DNA of 64,000 nt, taken from Azoarcus sp031556475 (GTDB lineage Bacteria > Pseudomonadota > Gammaproteobacteria > Burkholderiales > Rhodocyclaceae). Shown here one piece after another: positions 9,086-16,852 of the stretch. The notes beneath the pieces are model-generated. The model was given only the letters and a program-made list of their open reading frames with translations, did no database searches and was not told where the DNA came from. The stretch is taken from contig JAVBSY010000046.1 in NCBI GenBank assembly GCA_031556475.1, positions 1 to 64,000 on the forward strand, given 5' to 3'. A program made the translations under genes and the position numbers. The stretch's first letter is position 1. Each line of letters opens with the position of its first letter.

Positions 9086-10978
9086 ATGAGCCACCAGTTC
9101 GCCCTGATGAGGCAGCGTCGCTTCCTGCCTTTCTTTCTCACCCAGTTTCTTGGCGCCTTCAACGACAACGTCTACAAAAACGCCCTGGTCGTGCTGCTCA
9201 CCTTCCACACCGCGCGTTATACCGAACTGTCAGCCGGCATCCTGGTGAATTTATGCGCAGGGCTTTTCATCCTGCCCTTTTTCCTCTTTTCCGCCACCGC
9301 CGGACAGATCGCCGACAAATTCGAGAAAAGCCGCCTGATCCGCTTCGTCAAGGTGTTCGAAATCGCCGTCATGCTGCTTGCCGGCGTCGCTTTCGCACTC
9401 GATTCGCTTACCCTGATGCTGGTTGCCTTGTTCCTGATGGGAACCCACTCCACCCTGTTCGGCCCGGTCAAGTACGCCATCCTGCCGCAGCATCTGCATG
9501 AAACAGAACTGGTCGGCGGCAACGCACTGGTCGAATCCGGCACCTTTGTCGCCATTCCCCTCGGCACCTTGATCGGCGGCGTACTTGCGGGGCTACCGCA
9601 AGGCACGCACTGGATCTCCATCGCGGTACTCACGTTGGCCGTTCTCGGCTACCTCGCCAGCCGCGCAATCCCGAATGCACCCGCCGCCTCGCCCTCGCTG
9701 GCAATCGATTACAACCCGCTGAGCGAAACCTGGCGAAACCTGCGCTTCCTGCGCGGCAACCGTACCGTGTTTCTTTCCATTCTCGGTATATCGTGGTTCT
9801 GGTTCTACGGCGCGCTGTTTCTATCGCAGTTCCCGGCCTACGCCAAAGACGTGCTCGGCGGCAATGAACACGCAGTCATCCTGCTGCTGGCGGTATTCTC
9901 GATCGGTATCGGCATCGGCTCGCTGCTGTGCGAACGGCTCTCTGCCGGACGTATCGAACTGGGTCTCGTGCCGTTCGGCTCCATCGGCCTGTCGCTGTTC
10001 GCGCTCGATCTGTGGTGGGGTAGTCCGGTCGCGGCACTCGCTTCCTCCGCCAGCACGGCACCAATGCCGTTAGGCGAGTTGCTCGCCCGCCCTGGCACCT
10101 GGCGCCTGCTCGCCGACCTTGTCGCCATCGGTATCTTCGGCGGCTTCTACATCGTTCCGCTCTATGCGCTGATCCAGCGCCGCAGCGACCCCAGCCACCG
10201 CTCGCGCACCATTGCCGGCAACAACATCCTCAACGCGCTGTTCATGGTCGTTGCCGCCATCATGGGCGCCGGGCTGCTCGCGGCCGGCGCCTCCGTGCCG
10301 CAATTGTTCCTCATTACCGCCCTGCTCAACGCCGTGGTGGCGATCTACATCTACACCTTGGTGCCGGAATTTCTCCTGCGCTTCATCGTCTGGCTGCTGG
10401 TGCGTACCGTCTACCGCCTGCGGGTAAAAGACATCGAACGCATCCCGGAAGAAGGCCCTGCCGTGTTGGCGTGCAATCACGTCAGCTATGCCGATGCGCT
10501 CATCATTGCCGCGGCAAGCCGGCGGCCGGTGCGTTTCGTCATGCATCACCGGTTTTTCCGCATGCCACTGCTGCGCTTCCTCTTCCGCGAAAGCCATGCC
10601 ATTCCCATTGCATCGGCGGAAGAAGACTCCAAAATACTGGAGCATGCTTTCGACGAAATCGCCCGCGCACTGGAAGCGGGGGACGTGGTGGTGATCTTTC
10701 CCGAAGGCGGTATTACCACAGATGGCGAACTCCAACCCTTCCGCCCAGGCCTTGAGCGCATCATCAAGCGCACACCCGTACCAATCATACCGTTGGCACT
10801 ACGCGGCTTATGGGGCAGTTTCTTTTCGCACAAGGATGGTCCGGCGATGTCACGACCATTACGCCGGGGGTTTTTCAACCGTATTGAACTGGTCACCGGG
10901 GAGGCGGTGGCTCCCGACTCGATGACACCTGAAATGCTGCGTGAACAGATCGCCCACTTACGCGGCGACTGGCGCTGA
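9086..10978 (+). CDS. MFS lysophospholipid flippase (LplT-like) fused to a PlsC acyltransferase
   Basis: The first 400 or so residues of this 630-residue protein are a major-facilitator transporter like LplT (QFLGAFNDNVYKNALVVLL at the start is typical). The C-terminal part is a 1-acylglycerol-phosphate acyltransferase domain with HX4D in NHVSYAD (His465, Asp470) and FPEGG at 538-542. LplT flips lysophosphatidylethanolamine inward for re-acylation by Aas, so a fusion of flippase and acyltransferase fits the neighbouring Aas-like gene. In many bacteria flippase, acyltransferase and ligase form one long protein; here the modules are split over two genes and the acyltransferase occurs twice. The 39-base gap to the amidohydrolase suggests one operon. 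Confidence 0.85.
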   Translation: MSHQFALMRQRRFLPFFLTQFLGAFNDNVYKNALVVLLTFHTARYTELSAGILVNLCAGLFILPFFLFSATAGQIADKFEKSRLIRFVKVFEIAVMLLAGVAFALDSLTLMLVALFLMGTHSTLFGPVKYAILPQHLHETELVGGNALVESGTFVAIPLGTLIGGVLAGLPQGTHWISIAVLTLAVLGYLASRAIPNAPAASPSLAIDYNPLSETWRNLRFLRGNRTVFLSILGISWFWFYGALFLSQFPAYAKDVLGGNEHAVILLLAVFSIGIGIGSLLCERLSAGRIELGLVPFGSIGLSLFALDLWWGSPVAALASSASTAPMPLGELLARPGTWRLLADLVAIGIFGGFYIVPLYALIQRRSDPSHRSRTIAGNNILNALFMVVAAIMGAGLLAAGASVPQLFLITALLNAVVAIYIYTLVPEFLLRFIVWLLVRTVYRLRVKDIERIPEEGPAVLACNHVSYADALIIAAASRRPVRFVMHHRFFRMPLLRFLFRESHAIPIASAEEDSKILEHAFDEIARALEAGDVVVIFPEGGITTDGELQPFRPGLERIIKRTPVPIIPLALRGLWGSFFSHKDGPAMSRPLRRGFFNRIELVTGEAVAPDSMTPEMLREQIAHLRGDWR

Positions 10979-10998
10979 GAATTTTCTGTTCTCAGCGC
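10972..10998 (+). terminator. Hairpin overlapping the stop codon of the acyltransferase operon
   Basis: A perfect 10-bp stem (GCGCTGAGAA at 10972-10981 with TTCTCAGCGC at 10989-10998) and a 7-base loop includes the TGA stop at 10976-10978. No T-run follows, so it is not a canonical intrinsic terminator; it may stabilise the 3' end of the mRNA. Confidence 0.45.
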
Positions 10999-11087
10999 TC
11001 GGCGTCAGCAAACAGCGCAAACCGACTCACGCGGAGATGCATATTTCGAATGCGCGCTGCAAACGCAATGCCCGCACCCGCACATAC

Positions 11088-11123
11088 AAGATGTTTCCCC
11101 AAGACTACGCGGGGAAACATCTT
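11088..11123. repeat. Perfect 13-bp inverted repeat between convergent genes
   Basis: AAGATGTTTCCCC (11088-11100) pairs perfectly with GGGGAAACATCTT (11111-11123) around a 10-base loop. It lies between the plus-strand acyltransferase operon and the minus-strand DUF3149 gene. Neither side has a U-tract. It may be a bidirectional 3'-end structure. Confidence 0.5.
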
Positions 11124-11177
11124 GCTCACCCAATTATCTTCTTCAGAAAGGTCCGTGAGATTATTTTCGAGCACGCC

Positions 11178-11321
11178 TTATTGGCGGTTCGCTTTTTTCT
11201 CGTCTGCCGCCATCTGCTGGGTTACGAAGTAGTACAGATAGCCTCCTATCACAAGGATCGCGACGATCGTAAACAGACTGAGAAGTCCAATATCCGTACT
11301 GAACAGTTCTTTCCAGGCCAT
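11178..11321 (-). CDS. DUF3149-family membrane microprotein
   Basis: This 47-residue reading frame starts MAWKELFSTDIGLLSLFTI, has one membrane helix (about residues 11-31) and ends in a charged tail (ADEKKANRQ). The MxxKELFSTDxGLxSL start is the pattern I know from DUF3149 proteins of betaproteobacteria. AAAGGAG lies ten bases before the ATG, which supports translation. It follows fixH by 23 bases on the same strand and so may be the last gene of the ccoG-fixH unit. Its function is unknown; a single-span microprotein next to oxidase assembly genes could be an oxidase accessory, which is speculation. Confidence 0.75.
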   Translation of the reverse strand: MAWKELFSTDIGLLSLFTIVAILVIGGYLYYFVTQQMAADEKKANRQ

Positions 11322-11344
11322 GCTAAAACTCCTTTTACGACAGG

Positions 11345-11857
11345 TTATGAACTTGGGTCAATTTTTATGTTCGTCTCTGTCGGGAGATATGTAGCTCCGC
11401 TCATGCGCCACGTGTGAGTCTCATCTTCTATATGAAACAACCAGCGGCCGGTGCCAAGCGGGGCCATAGCTCCTTCAAACACGTCACCGTTCTTGTGCAA
11501 TGAAAGCGTTTGATCCTTACCAACCTGAGTCGGGTGAGTTACTGTCACCAAAATCCGCTCAGGTATCGTTGTCGCATCCTTACCGGACAACTCGACCCGC
11601 AGCATATCGCTGCGGATATTGAGCTGCGCGGAAAGACCCAATTCACGGGCACGCTCGATACGGCCTATTTCCTGGACAATGGCCGTGCCCTCTTTGTAAT
11701 AGTCATCGACGACCAGGCCATCCGACGTATCGAGCGCAATGGCGAGCGTAATGAAACCGGCCACCACCGCCAATGCCGGGAAAAAAATCAAAAACCAGGG
11801 CCACCCCTGTTTATACCAGGGAGCGATATCCTTAGCGGTTATAGTCGTCGAATTCAT
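11345..11857 (-). CDS. fixH: FixH-family cbb3 oxidase assembly protein
   Basis: The 170-residue protein has one N-terminal membrane anchor (WPWFLIFFPALAVVAGFITLAIAL) followed by VVDDYYKEG, the FixH signature, and a periplasmic beta-rich domain. FixH/CcoH proteins act in assembly of cbb3 oxidase with CcoI, CcoG and CcoS. A GTG at 11866 overlaps the ccoG stop (GTGA) and is an alternative start; the ATG at 11857 is chosen only because it is ATG, as neither has a clear ribosome binding site. Coupled translation from ccoG is likely. Confidence 0.88.
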   Translation of the reverse strand: MNSTTITAKDIAPWYKQGWPWFLIFFPALAVVAGFITLAIALDTSDGLVVDDYYKEGTAIVQEIGRIERARELGLSAQLNIRSDMLRVELSGKDATTIPERILVTVTHPTQVGKDQTLSLHKNGDVFEGAMAPLGTGRWLFHIEDETHTWRMSGATYLPTETNIKIDPSS

Positions 11858-11862
11858 TCGTT

Positions 11863-13293
11863 TCACTGAGGGAAGAAAAAGGTCGTTTTTTCGCGCAGTA
11901 CACGAGAGGGGTCATCCTTGGCGCGAATCTCAAAGAACATTACATTGGCCCCGGGCTTTCCGGCATCGGGCGGTGCTATGACCTGCAAGGTCACATCCTG
12001 ATTTTGCGTAGGACCAACCTCGAATTCATTCTCTCCCTTTATCTGCACATCGTGCAAACCGCTTGCCACAAGCTCAAAAACCCGCGCACGCTCCGTCATA
12101 TTCATCAAATGCAGACGGTAAACGTTCTCGATCCGGCCGTCACTGAGTTCCCGCCCCAGCGTTGCCCGATCGCGGATGACATCGACACGCATCAGGTTAC
12201 GTGTCGCCAGTCCCCATGCAAAACCGGAACAGAAGAGAATAAGGATGACGCTGTAAATCAGCGTACGCGGCCTCAAAACATGGGAGAAAATATCCTTGCT
12301 CCCCCAATGCTGCTTCATCGCATTTTCAGTCGTATAGCGAATCAGGCCGCGCGGATAGTCCATTTTGTCCATGACCTGATCGCACGCATCGATACAGGCC
12401 GCGCAACCGATACATTCGTACTGCAGCCCTTCGCGAATATCGATGCCGGTCGGACAGACTTGCACGCAAATACCGCAGTCCACACAATCGCCTTTATCGA
12501 TCGATTTCGGCGCTATCCCCTTTTTGCGCGCACCGCGCGGCTCACCACGCTCTTCATCGTAAGTGATGACGAGGGTATTGGGATCGAACATCACGCCCTG
12601 AAAGCGTGCGTAGGGACACATGTACTTGCACACCTGCTCGCGCAGCACCCCGGCAAATGCATAGGTAAAGCAGCCGTAGAAAATGATCCAGAACAATTCC
12701 CAAGGGCCAAAACTGAATGTGGTCGCGGCCCTCAACAGATCGTCGAGTGGCGAAAAATAGGCGACAAAGGTAAAGCCGGTCCATAGCGCAACAATTGCCC
12801 AAATCGCGTATTTGACGCTTTTCAATGCGAACTTTCTCGGCCCCAGCGGTTGCTTGTCGAGCTTCGCTCGCTGAATGTGGTTACCTTCTATTTTTTCTTC
12901 TATCCACATGAAAATTTCGGTGTATACCGTCTGCGGACAGGCGTACCCACACCACAACCGACCAGCAACTGCCGTAAAAAAGAATAAGGAATACGCCGAA
13001 ATAATCAGCAGAAGTGCCAGAAAAAGCGCATCCTGCGGCCAGAAAACCCAGCCGAAAATATAGGCCTTACGGTCTACGATATGAAACAAAACAGCCTGCC
13101 GGTTATTCCACGTCAACCAGGGCAGCCCGTAAAAAAGCAGTTGTGTAAACCAAACCAACACCCAACGCCATTTGGCAAAAACACCGCTCACTGCACGCAT
13201 GTACACTTTCTGATGCGCAGCAAACAATGAAGTCCCCGTCTGGGGGGGAGGCGTAGAACCCGCAGGCTCAGGGGGTGGGGTCAAACTATTCAT
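11863..13293 (-). CDS. ccoG: Cytochrome c oxidase accessory protein CcoG (FixG/RdxA), 2x[4Fe-4S] membrane protein
   Basis: This 476-residue protein has several N-terminal membrane helices, the cysteine-containing loops WCGYACPQTVYTE (115-125) and CKYMCPYARFQGVMFD (222-237), and two ferredoxin-type clusters: Cys270, 273, 276, 280 and Cys294, 297, 300, 304. The C-terminal region is an Ig-like periplasmic domain. CcoG acts as a copper reductase in cbb3 oxidase maturation. It starts 78 bases after the ccoP stop, with a GC-rich hairpin in between, and its stop overlaps the fixH start region. Confidence 0.96.
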   Translation of the reverse strand: MNSLTPPPEPAGSTPPPQTGTSLFAAHQKVYMRAVSGVFAKWRWVLVWFTQLLFYGLPWLTWNNRQAVLFHIVDRKAYIFGWVFWPQDALFLALLLIISAYSLFFFTAVAGRLWCGYACPQTVYTEIFMWIEEKIEGNHIQRAKLDKQPLGPRKFALKSVKYAIWAIVALWTGFTFVAYFSPLDDLLRAATTFSFGPWELFWIIFYGCFTYAFAGVLREQVCKYMCPYARFQGVMFDPNTLVITYDEERGEPRGARKKGIAPKSIDKGDCVDCGICVQVCPTGIDIREGLQYECIGCAACIDACDQVMDKMDYPRGLIRYTTENAMKQHWGSKDIFSHVLRPRTLIYSVILILFCSGFAWGLATRNLMRVDVIRDRATLGRELSDGRIENVYRLHLMNMTERARVFELVASGLHDVQIKGENEFEVGPTQNQDVTLQVIAPPDAGKPGANVMFFEIRAKDDPSRVLREKTTFFFPQ

Positions 13294-13338
13294 AACATGA
13301 TCGCTCTACTAAAACTTATCGGCAATCTGCATATGATA

Positions 13339-13360
13339 CCCCCCGGACATTCCCGGGGGG
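13339..13360 (-). terminator. GC-rich hairpin between ccoP and ccoG
   Basis: CCCCCCGG (13339-13346) and CCGGGGGG (13353-13360) form a perfect 8-bp stem with a 6-base loop. On the minus strand no U-run follows (the T-run is on the plus side), so it is more likely an mRNA processing or decay barrier separating ccoNOQP from ccoG than a full terminator. Confidence 0.5.
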
Positions 13361-13371
13361 TTTTGGTGGAA

Positions 13372-14274
13372 TCAGTTCTTTTTATTAAGGCTAATTACAT
13401 AGGCACTCAGCAGATGCACTTTTGCGTCGCCAAGGAAATCCTTGAATGCAGGCATCTGGTTGGTACGGCCATTTGTAATGGTTGCAGTGATCGCGGCTTC
13501 GGACGAGCCATATAGCCATACGCTGTCGGTCAGATTCGGCGCGCCAAGCATGGTATTGCCCTTGCCATCCTCGCCGTGGCAGACCACGCAGTTCTGTACA
13601 AACAATTCCTTGCCGCGCTGAGCACGCAAGGAGTCGTTCGGCAAACCGGACAGGGAACGGACGTAGTTGGCTGCATCCTTTACGCCTTCTGGACCAAGCT
13701 CTTTACCAAACGGCGTCATCACCCCTATCCGGCCTTCCGATATGGTCGCCTTGATGGTTTCCGGATCGCCCCCCCACTTCCAATCATCGTCGGTCAGATT
13801 GGGAAAGCCCTGGGTGTTGGAGCCCTCCGCCGTGGCGCCATGGCACTGAGCGCAGTAGGTCTGGAACAAGCGTTCTCCCATGGCATTCGCTTGCGGATCA
13901 GCCGCTACCGTAAGCAGGTCCTGCCCCAGATACTTGTCGAAAATCGGCCCGTAAGTCTTGTCGGCCGCACTCATTTCCGCCTCGTACTGGCTAACCTCGC
14001 TCCAGCGATACAAGCCCTGGTGGTTACCAAAACCGGGATAGATCACCAGATAGGCGACGGAAAAGATCACCGTCCCCCAGGCGAGATACAGCCACCACCG
14101 AGGCAAAGGGTTGTTGTACTCGGCGATGTTTTCGTCCCACACGTGACCATGCAGTTCGACCGGCCCTTCATGCCGGGTCATGTTTATCGCCAAAATGAAG
14201 ACACAGAACAGCAAGCTCAGGGCCACAAGGCCCATCACATACACGTTCCAAAATCCGCTAACAAAGTCAGCCAT
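13372..14274 (-). CDS. ccoP: cbb3-type cytochrome c oxidase subunit III (diheme cytochrome c)
   Basis: The 300-residue CcoP has two N-terminal membrane helices (about 11-31 and 60-80) and two cytochrome c domains with CAQCH at 141-145 and CVVCH at 229-233; it passes electrons from soluble cytochrome c or the bc1 complex to the CcoO heme. The ATG at 14274 is chosen because AAGGG precedes it and it starts at the conserved MADFVSGFWNVYV; an upstream in-frame start at 14328 lies inside ccoQ. It overlaps ccoQ by eight bases, giving tight coupling. Confidence 0.97.
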   Translation of the reverse strand: MADFVSGFWNVYVMGLVALSLLFCVFILAINMTRHEGPVELHGHVWDENIAEYNNPLPRWWLYLAWGTVIFSVAYLVIYPGFGNHQGLYRWSEVSQYEAEMSAADKTYGPIFDKYLGQDLLTVAADPQANAMGERLFQTYCAQCHGATAEGSNTQGFPNLTDDDWKWGGDPETIKATISEGRIGVMTPFGKELGPEGVKDAANYVRSLSGLPNDSLRAQRGKELFVQNCVVCHGEDGKGNTMLGAPNLTDSVWLYGSSEAAITATITNGRTNQMPAFKDFLGDAKVHLLSAYVISLNKKN

Positions 14275-14461
14275 TTGTTTTCCCTTCCTGTTCTTGCCGG
14301 TCGCGTTCGACCGGCAGATCGTCGTCATCGGTCAAAGGCAGGCGCGCCGCTTCGTCGAAGCCGGATTTCGCATGCTTGCTGTAAGCCCAGACGCAAATAC
14401 ATAAAAAACACAGCAGCGACAGGACTGCGATGATGCTGCGAAATTCGTTGAGATAATCCAC
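14267..14461 (-). CDS. ccoQ: cbb3-type oxidase subunit IV CcoQ
   Basis: This 64-residue protein has one membrane helix (ll. 11-29, IAVLSLLCFLCICVWAYS) and a charged cytoplasmic tail, the CcoQ/FixQ pattern. CcoQ stabilises the oxidase, particularly the CcoP interaction. It lies 18 bases after ccoNO and overlaps ccoP by eight bases. Sequence conservation is low in this family, but size, topology and position agree. Confidence 0.93.
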   Translation of the reverse strand: MDYLNEFRSIIAVLSLLCFLCICVWAYSKHAKSGFDEAARLPLTDDDDLPVERDRQEQEGKTNG

Positions 14462-14479
14462 GACGCGCTCCTTTCGCCC

Positions 14480-16546
14480 TTACCTCACAGTTTTCAACGC
14501 GAGACCCATGCCTTGCAGATACGCGACCACTGCGTCCAGTTCGGTCTTTTCGTTGAGGGCGGCACGTGCGCCAGCGATGTCTTCATCGCTGTACTTGTGC
14601 AGGCCGACCTTGTTCAGCGCGCGCATCTTGGCTTCGATATCGAGACTGCTGACCGGCCGATCCAGCCATGGATAGGCGGGCATGTTCGACTCGCTCACGA
14701 CGTCACGCGGATTACGCAGGTGAGCACGATGCCATTCATCGGAATAGCGCCCCCCGACGCGAGCGAGATCCGGACCGGTCCGCTTCGACCCCCACTGGAA
14801 CGGATGGTCGTAAATGTATTCACCAGCCACGGAGTAATGCCCGTAGCGCTCGGTTTCCGCACGGAACGGACGAATCATTTGCGAATGGCAGTTATAGCAA
14901 CCCTCACGAATGTAGATATCACGCCCGGCAAGGCGAAGAGCATCATAAGGCTTGACGTCGAGCTTATTGCCCTTTTGGTCGATCGCGGTCGTGGTCGACT
15001 TCTGGAAGAACAGCGGAACGATTTCGACCAACCCCCCCACACTCACTGTGAGCAGGGTCAGAACGATCATCAGAAAAACGCTCCGCTCGATGCTGTCGTG
15101 TTTCATGTTGGATATCTCCGCTGAGGCGTGAGCGGCCGCAGGTGCGAGAACCGGTGCGTCGTATGCTTTCTGGCCGGCAATCGTCTTGATCATGTTGTAG
15201 CACATGACCAACATGCCGCAGAGGAACAACACGCCGCCGACAAGCCGGATAGCCCAGAAGGGATAGCTGTTCTTGACACTTTCGACAAACGCATAGGTCA
15301 GCGTGCCATCCGGGTTGGTAGCGCGCCACATCATCCCTTGCATCACGCCGGCGATCCACATCGAGGCGATGTAGAGCACGATGCCGACAGTCGCGATCCA
15401 GAAATGGGTGTTGATCAGTTTCACGCTGTACATCTCGGTTTTGCCGTACAGGCGCGGCAGCAGGAAGTAAACCGATCCGATGGAAACCATCGCCACCCAG
15501 CCCAATGCGCCGGAGTGGACGTGGCCGACTGTCCAGTCGGTGTAGTGCGACAGCGCGTTGACTGTTTTCACCGACATCATCGGCCCTTCGAAGGTCGACA
15601 TGCCGTAGAAGGACAGCGAGGTGATCAGGAACTTCAGGATAGGGTCGGTGCGCAGTTTGTGCCACGCGCCGGACAGGGTCATGATGCCGTTGATCATGCC
15701 ACCCCAGGACGGAGCCAGCAGGATCAAGGAGAACAGCATGCCGACGGACTGCGCCCAATCAGGCAGCGCCGTATAGTGCAAGTGGTGCGGGCCCGCCCAC
15801 ATGTAGGTGAAGATCAGCGCCCAGAAGTGCACCACGGACAGGCGATAGGAATACACCGGGCGCTCGGCCTGCTTCGGCACGAAGTAGTACATCATGCCAA
15901 GGAAGTCCGCGGTAAGGAAGAAACCCACCGCATTGTGGCCGTACCACCACTGGACCATGGCGTCCTGCACACCGGGGTAGCACGAGTAGGACTTCGTCAG
16001 GCTGACCGGAATCTCGCAGCTATTGACGATGTGCAGCAGCGCTACCGCGATGATGAATGCACCGTAGAACCAGTTGGCGACGTAGATGTGGGAAACCTTG
16101 CGCGTACCGATCGTGCCGAAAAACACGATGGCGTACGATACCCACACGACGGCGATCATGATGTCGATCGGCCATTCGAGTTCGGCGTATTCCTTGCCGG
16201 TGGTGAAACCGAGCGGCAAGGTAATCGCGGCGAGCACGATGATGAGTTGCCAACCCCAGAACGTGAAGCTGGCCAGCCCAGGCGCGAACAGCCTTGTGTG
16301 ACAGGTGCGCTGTACGACGTAGTAGGAGGTGGCAAACAATGCACTACCGCCAAACGCAAAAATTACCGCGTTGGTATGTAGCGGGCGTAGCCTGCCGTAG
16401 CTGAGCCATTCGTGGACATTCAGTTCCGGCATCACGAGCTGTGCCGCGGCGATGACGCCGACAAGCATGCCTACAATGCCCCACACCACCGTCATGATGG
16501 CGAACTGACGCACGACTTTGTAGTTATAAGTCGCTTGCGATTGCAT
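14480..16546 (-). CDS. ccoNO: Fused cbb3 oxidase subunits I and II (CcoN-CcoO)
   Basis: One uninterrupted frame of 688 residues carries CcoN (about residues 1-460, the heme-copper catalytic subunit with its membrane helices and histidine ligands) joined by an Ala/Pro-rich linker (VLAPAAAHASAEISN) to CcoO (about 480-688), a membrane-anchored monoheme cytochrome c with CYNCH at 550-554. In most bacteria ccoN and ccoO are separate. The ATG at 16546 is preferred to a GTG at 16555 because the AGGTG Shine-Dalgarno sits six bases before it and overlaps the GTG. An internal ATG at 15106, at the exact normal CcoO N-terminus (MKHDSIERS), keeps a GGAG nine bases upstream, so a free CcoO may also be made. 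Expression is probably FNR-controlled. Confidence 0.95.
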   Translation of the reverse strand: MQSQATYNYKVVRQFAIMTVVWGIVGMLVGVIAAAQLVMPELNVHEWLSYGRLRPLHTNAVIFAFGGSALFATSYYVVQRTCHTRLFAPGLASFTFWGWQLIIVLAAITLPLGFTTGKEYAELEWPIDIMIAVVWVSYAIVFFGTIGTRKVSHIYVANWFYGAFIIAVALLHIVNSCEIPVSLTKSYSCYPGVQDAMVQWWYGHNAVGFFLTADFLGMMYYFVPKQAERPVYSYRLSVVHFWALIFTYMWAGPHHLHYTALPDWAQSVGMLFSLILLAPSWGGMINGIMTLSGAWHKLRTDPILKFLITSLSFYGMSTFEGPMMSVKTVNALSHYTDWTVGHVHSGALGWVAMVSIGSVYFLLPRLYGKTEMYSVKLINTHFWIATVGIVLYIASMWIAGVMQGMMWRATNPDGTLTYAFVESVKNSYPFWAIRLVGGVLFLCGMLVMCYNMIKTIAGQKAYDAPVLAPAAAHASAEISNMKHDSIERSVFLMIVLTLLTVSVGGLVEIVPLFFQKSTTTAIDQKGNKLDVKPYDALRLAGRDIYIREGCYNCHSQMIRPFRAETERYGHYSVAGEYIYDHPFQWGSKRTGPDLARVGGRYSDEWHRAHLRNPRDVVSESNMPAYPWLDRPVSSLDIEAKMRALNKVGLHKYSDEDIAGARAALNEKTELDAVVAYLQGMGLALKTVR

Positions 16547-16623
16547 GTGAGTCACCTCTTAGTTAAAAACCCCTTGTAAAACCAATTCGACTACAAATTG
16601 CGGCCTGAACTTTGGTTCGCGGT

Positions 16624-16664
16624 AGGATACCCCGGACACGTTTACGCAATTTGATACAGATCAA
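16624..16664 (-). promoter_or_regulatory. FNR/ANR-type promoter of ccoNOQP
   Basis: TTGATACAGATCAA (16651-16664) is a perfect match to the FNR/ANR consensus TTGAT-N4-ATCAA. On the minus strand a -10-like TATCCT (16629-16624) lies so that the box is centred near -41.5 from a start at about 16616, the class II activator position. The leader to ccoN would be about 70 bases. This is the expected oxygen control for a high-affinity oxidase. Confidence 0.85.
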
Positions 16665-16737
16665 CATTGTATTGCACTACCACAGTGCTTGAAAGCATGT
16701 CGCCGCTGTAATTCACGACGACGCTATCAATCGGGGC

Positions 16738-16772
16738 AAAAAAAAAGGGGGCGCTTTTTGAGCGCACCCCCC
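16738..16772 (-). terminator. Rho-independent terminator downstream of ccoS
   Basis: On the minus strand GGGG-U-GCGCU (16770-16761) pairs with AGCGC-CCCC (16755-16747) around a CAAAA loop, with a single bulged U, followed by nine U residues (16746-16738). It ends the ccoI-ccoS transcript and, if real, the candidate sRNA, and it insulates ccoNO from read-through. Confidence 0.85.
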
Positions 16773-16845
16773 AACCCCAACAGAGAGACGAGACATCCTA
16801 CTTTTCCCCTTCCGGGCTGCTGTTCCACCCGTCAGGCGAAAACCA
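16738..16845 (-). ncRNA. Candidate FNR-activated small RNA between ccoS and ccoN
   Basis: This is a prediction. A second FNR-like box (16880-16893) with a -10-like CATACT (16858-16853) at the same offset as in the ccoN promoter would start transcription near 16845. The transcript would run into a strong intrinsic terminator (16738-16772), giving an RNA of about 108 nt. It has no obvious coding frame, has purine-rich and CU-rich single-stranded stretches and ends in a nine-base U-tract, all features of Hfq-dependent sRNAs; hfq is present in this window. The alternative is that the terminator serves only the ccoI-ccoS mRNA and the box is fortuitous. Confidence 0.45.
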
Positions 16846-16852
16846 TGTGCGG

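Noticed and set aside
15128..16381. 417-codon plus-strand frame opposite ccoN.
   Set aside because: It is antisense to the heme-copper oxidase gene and shows the usual His/Arg/Asp bias of a shadow frame.
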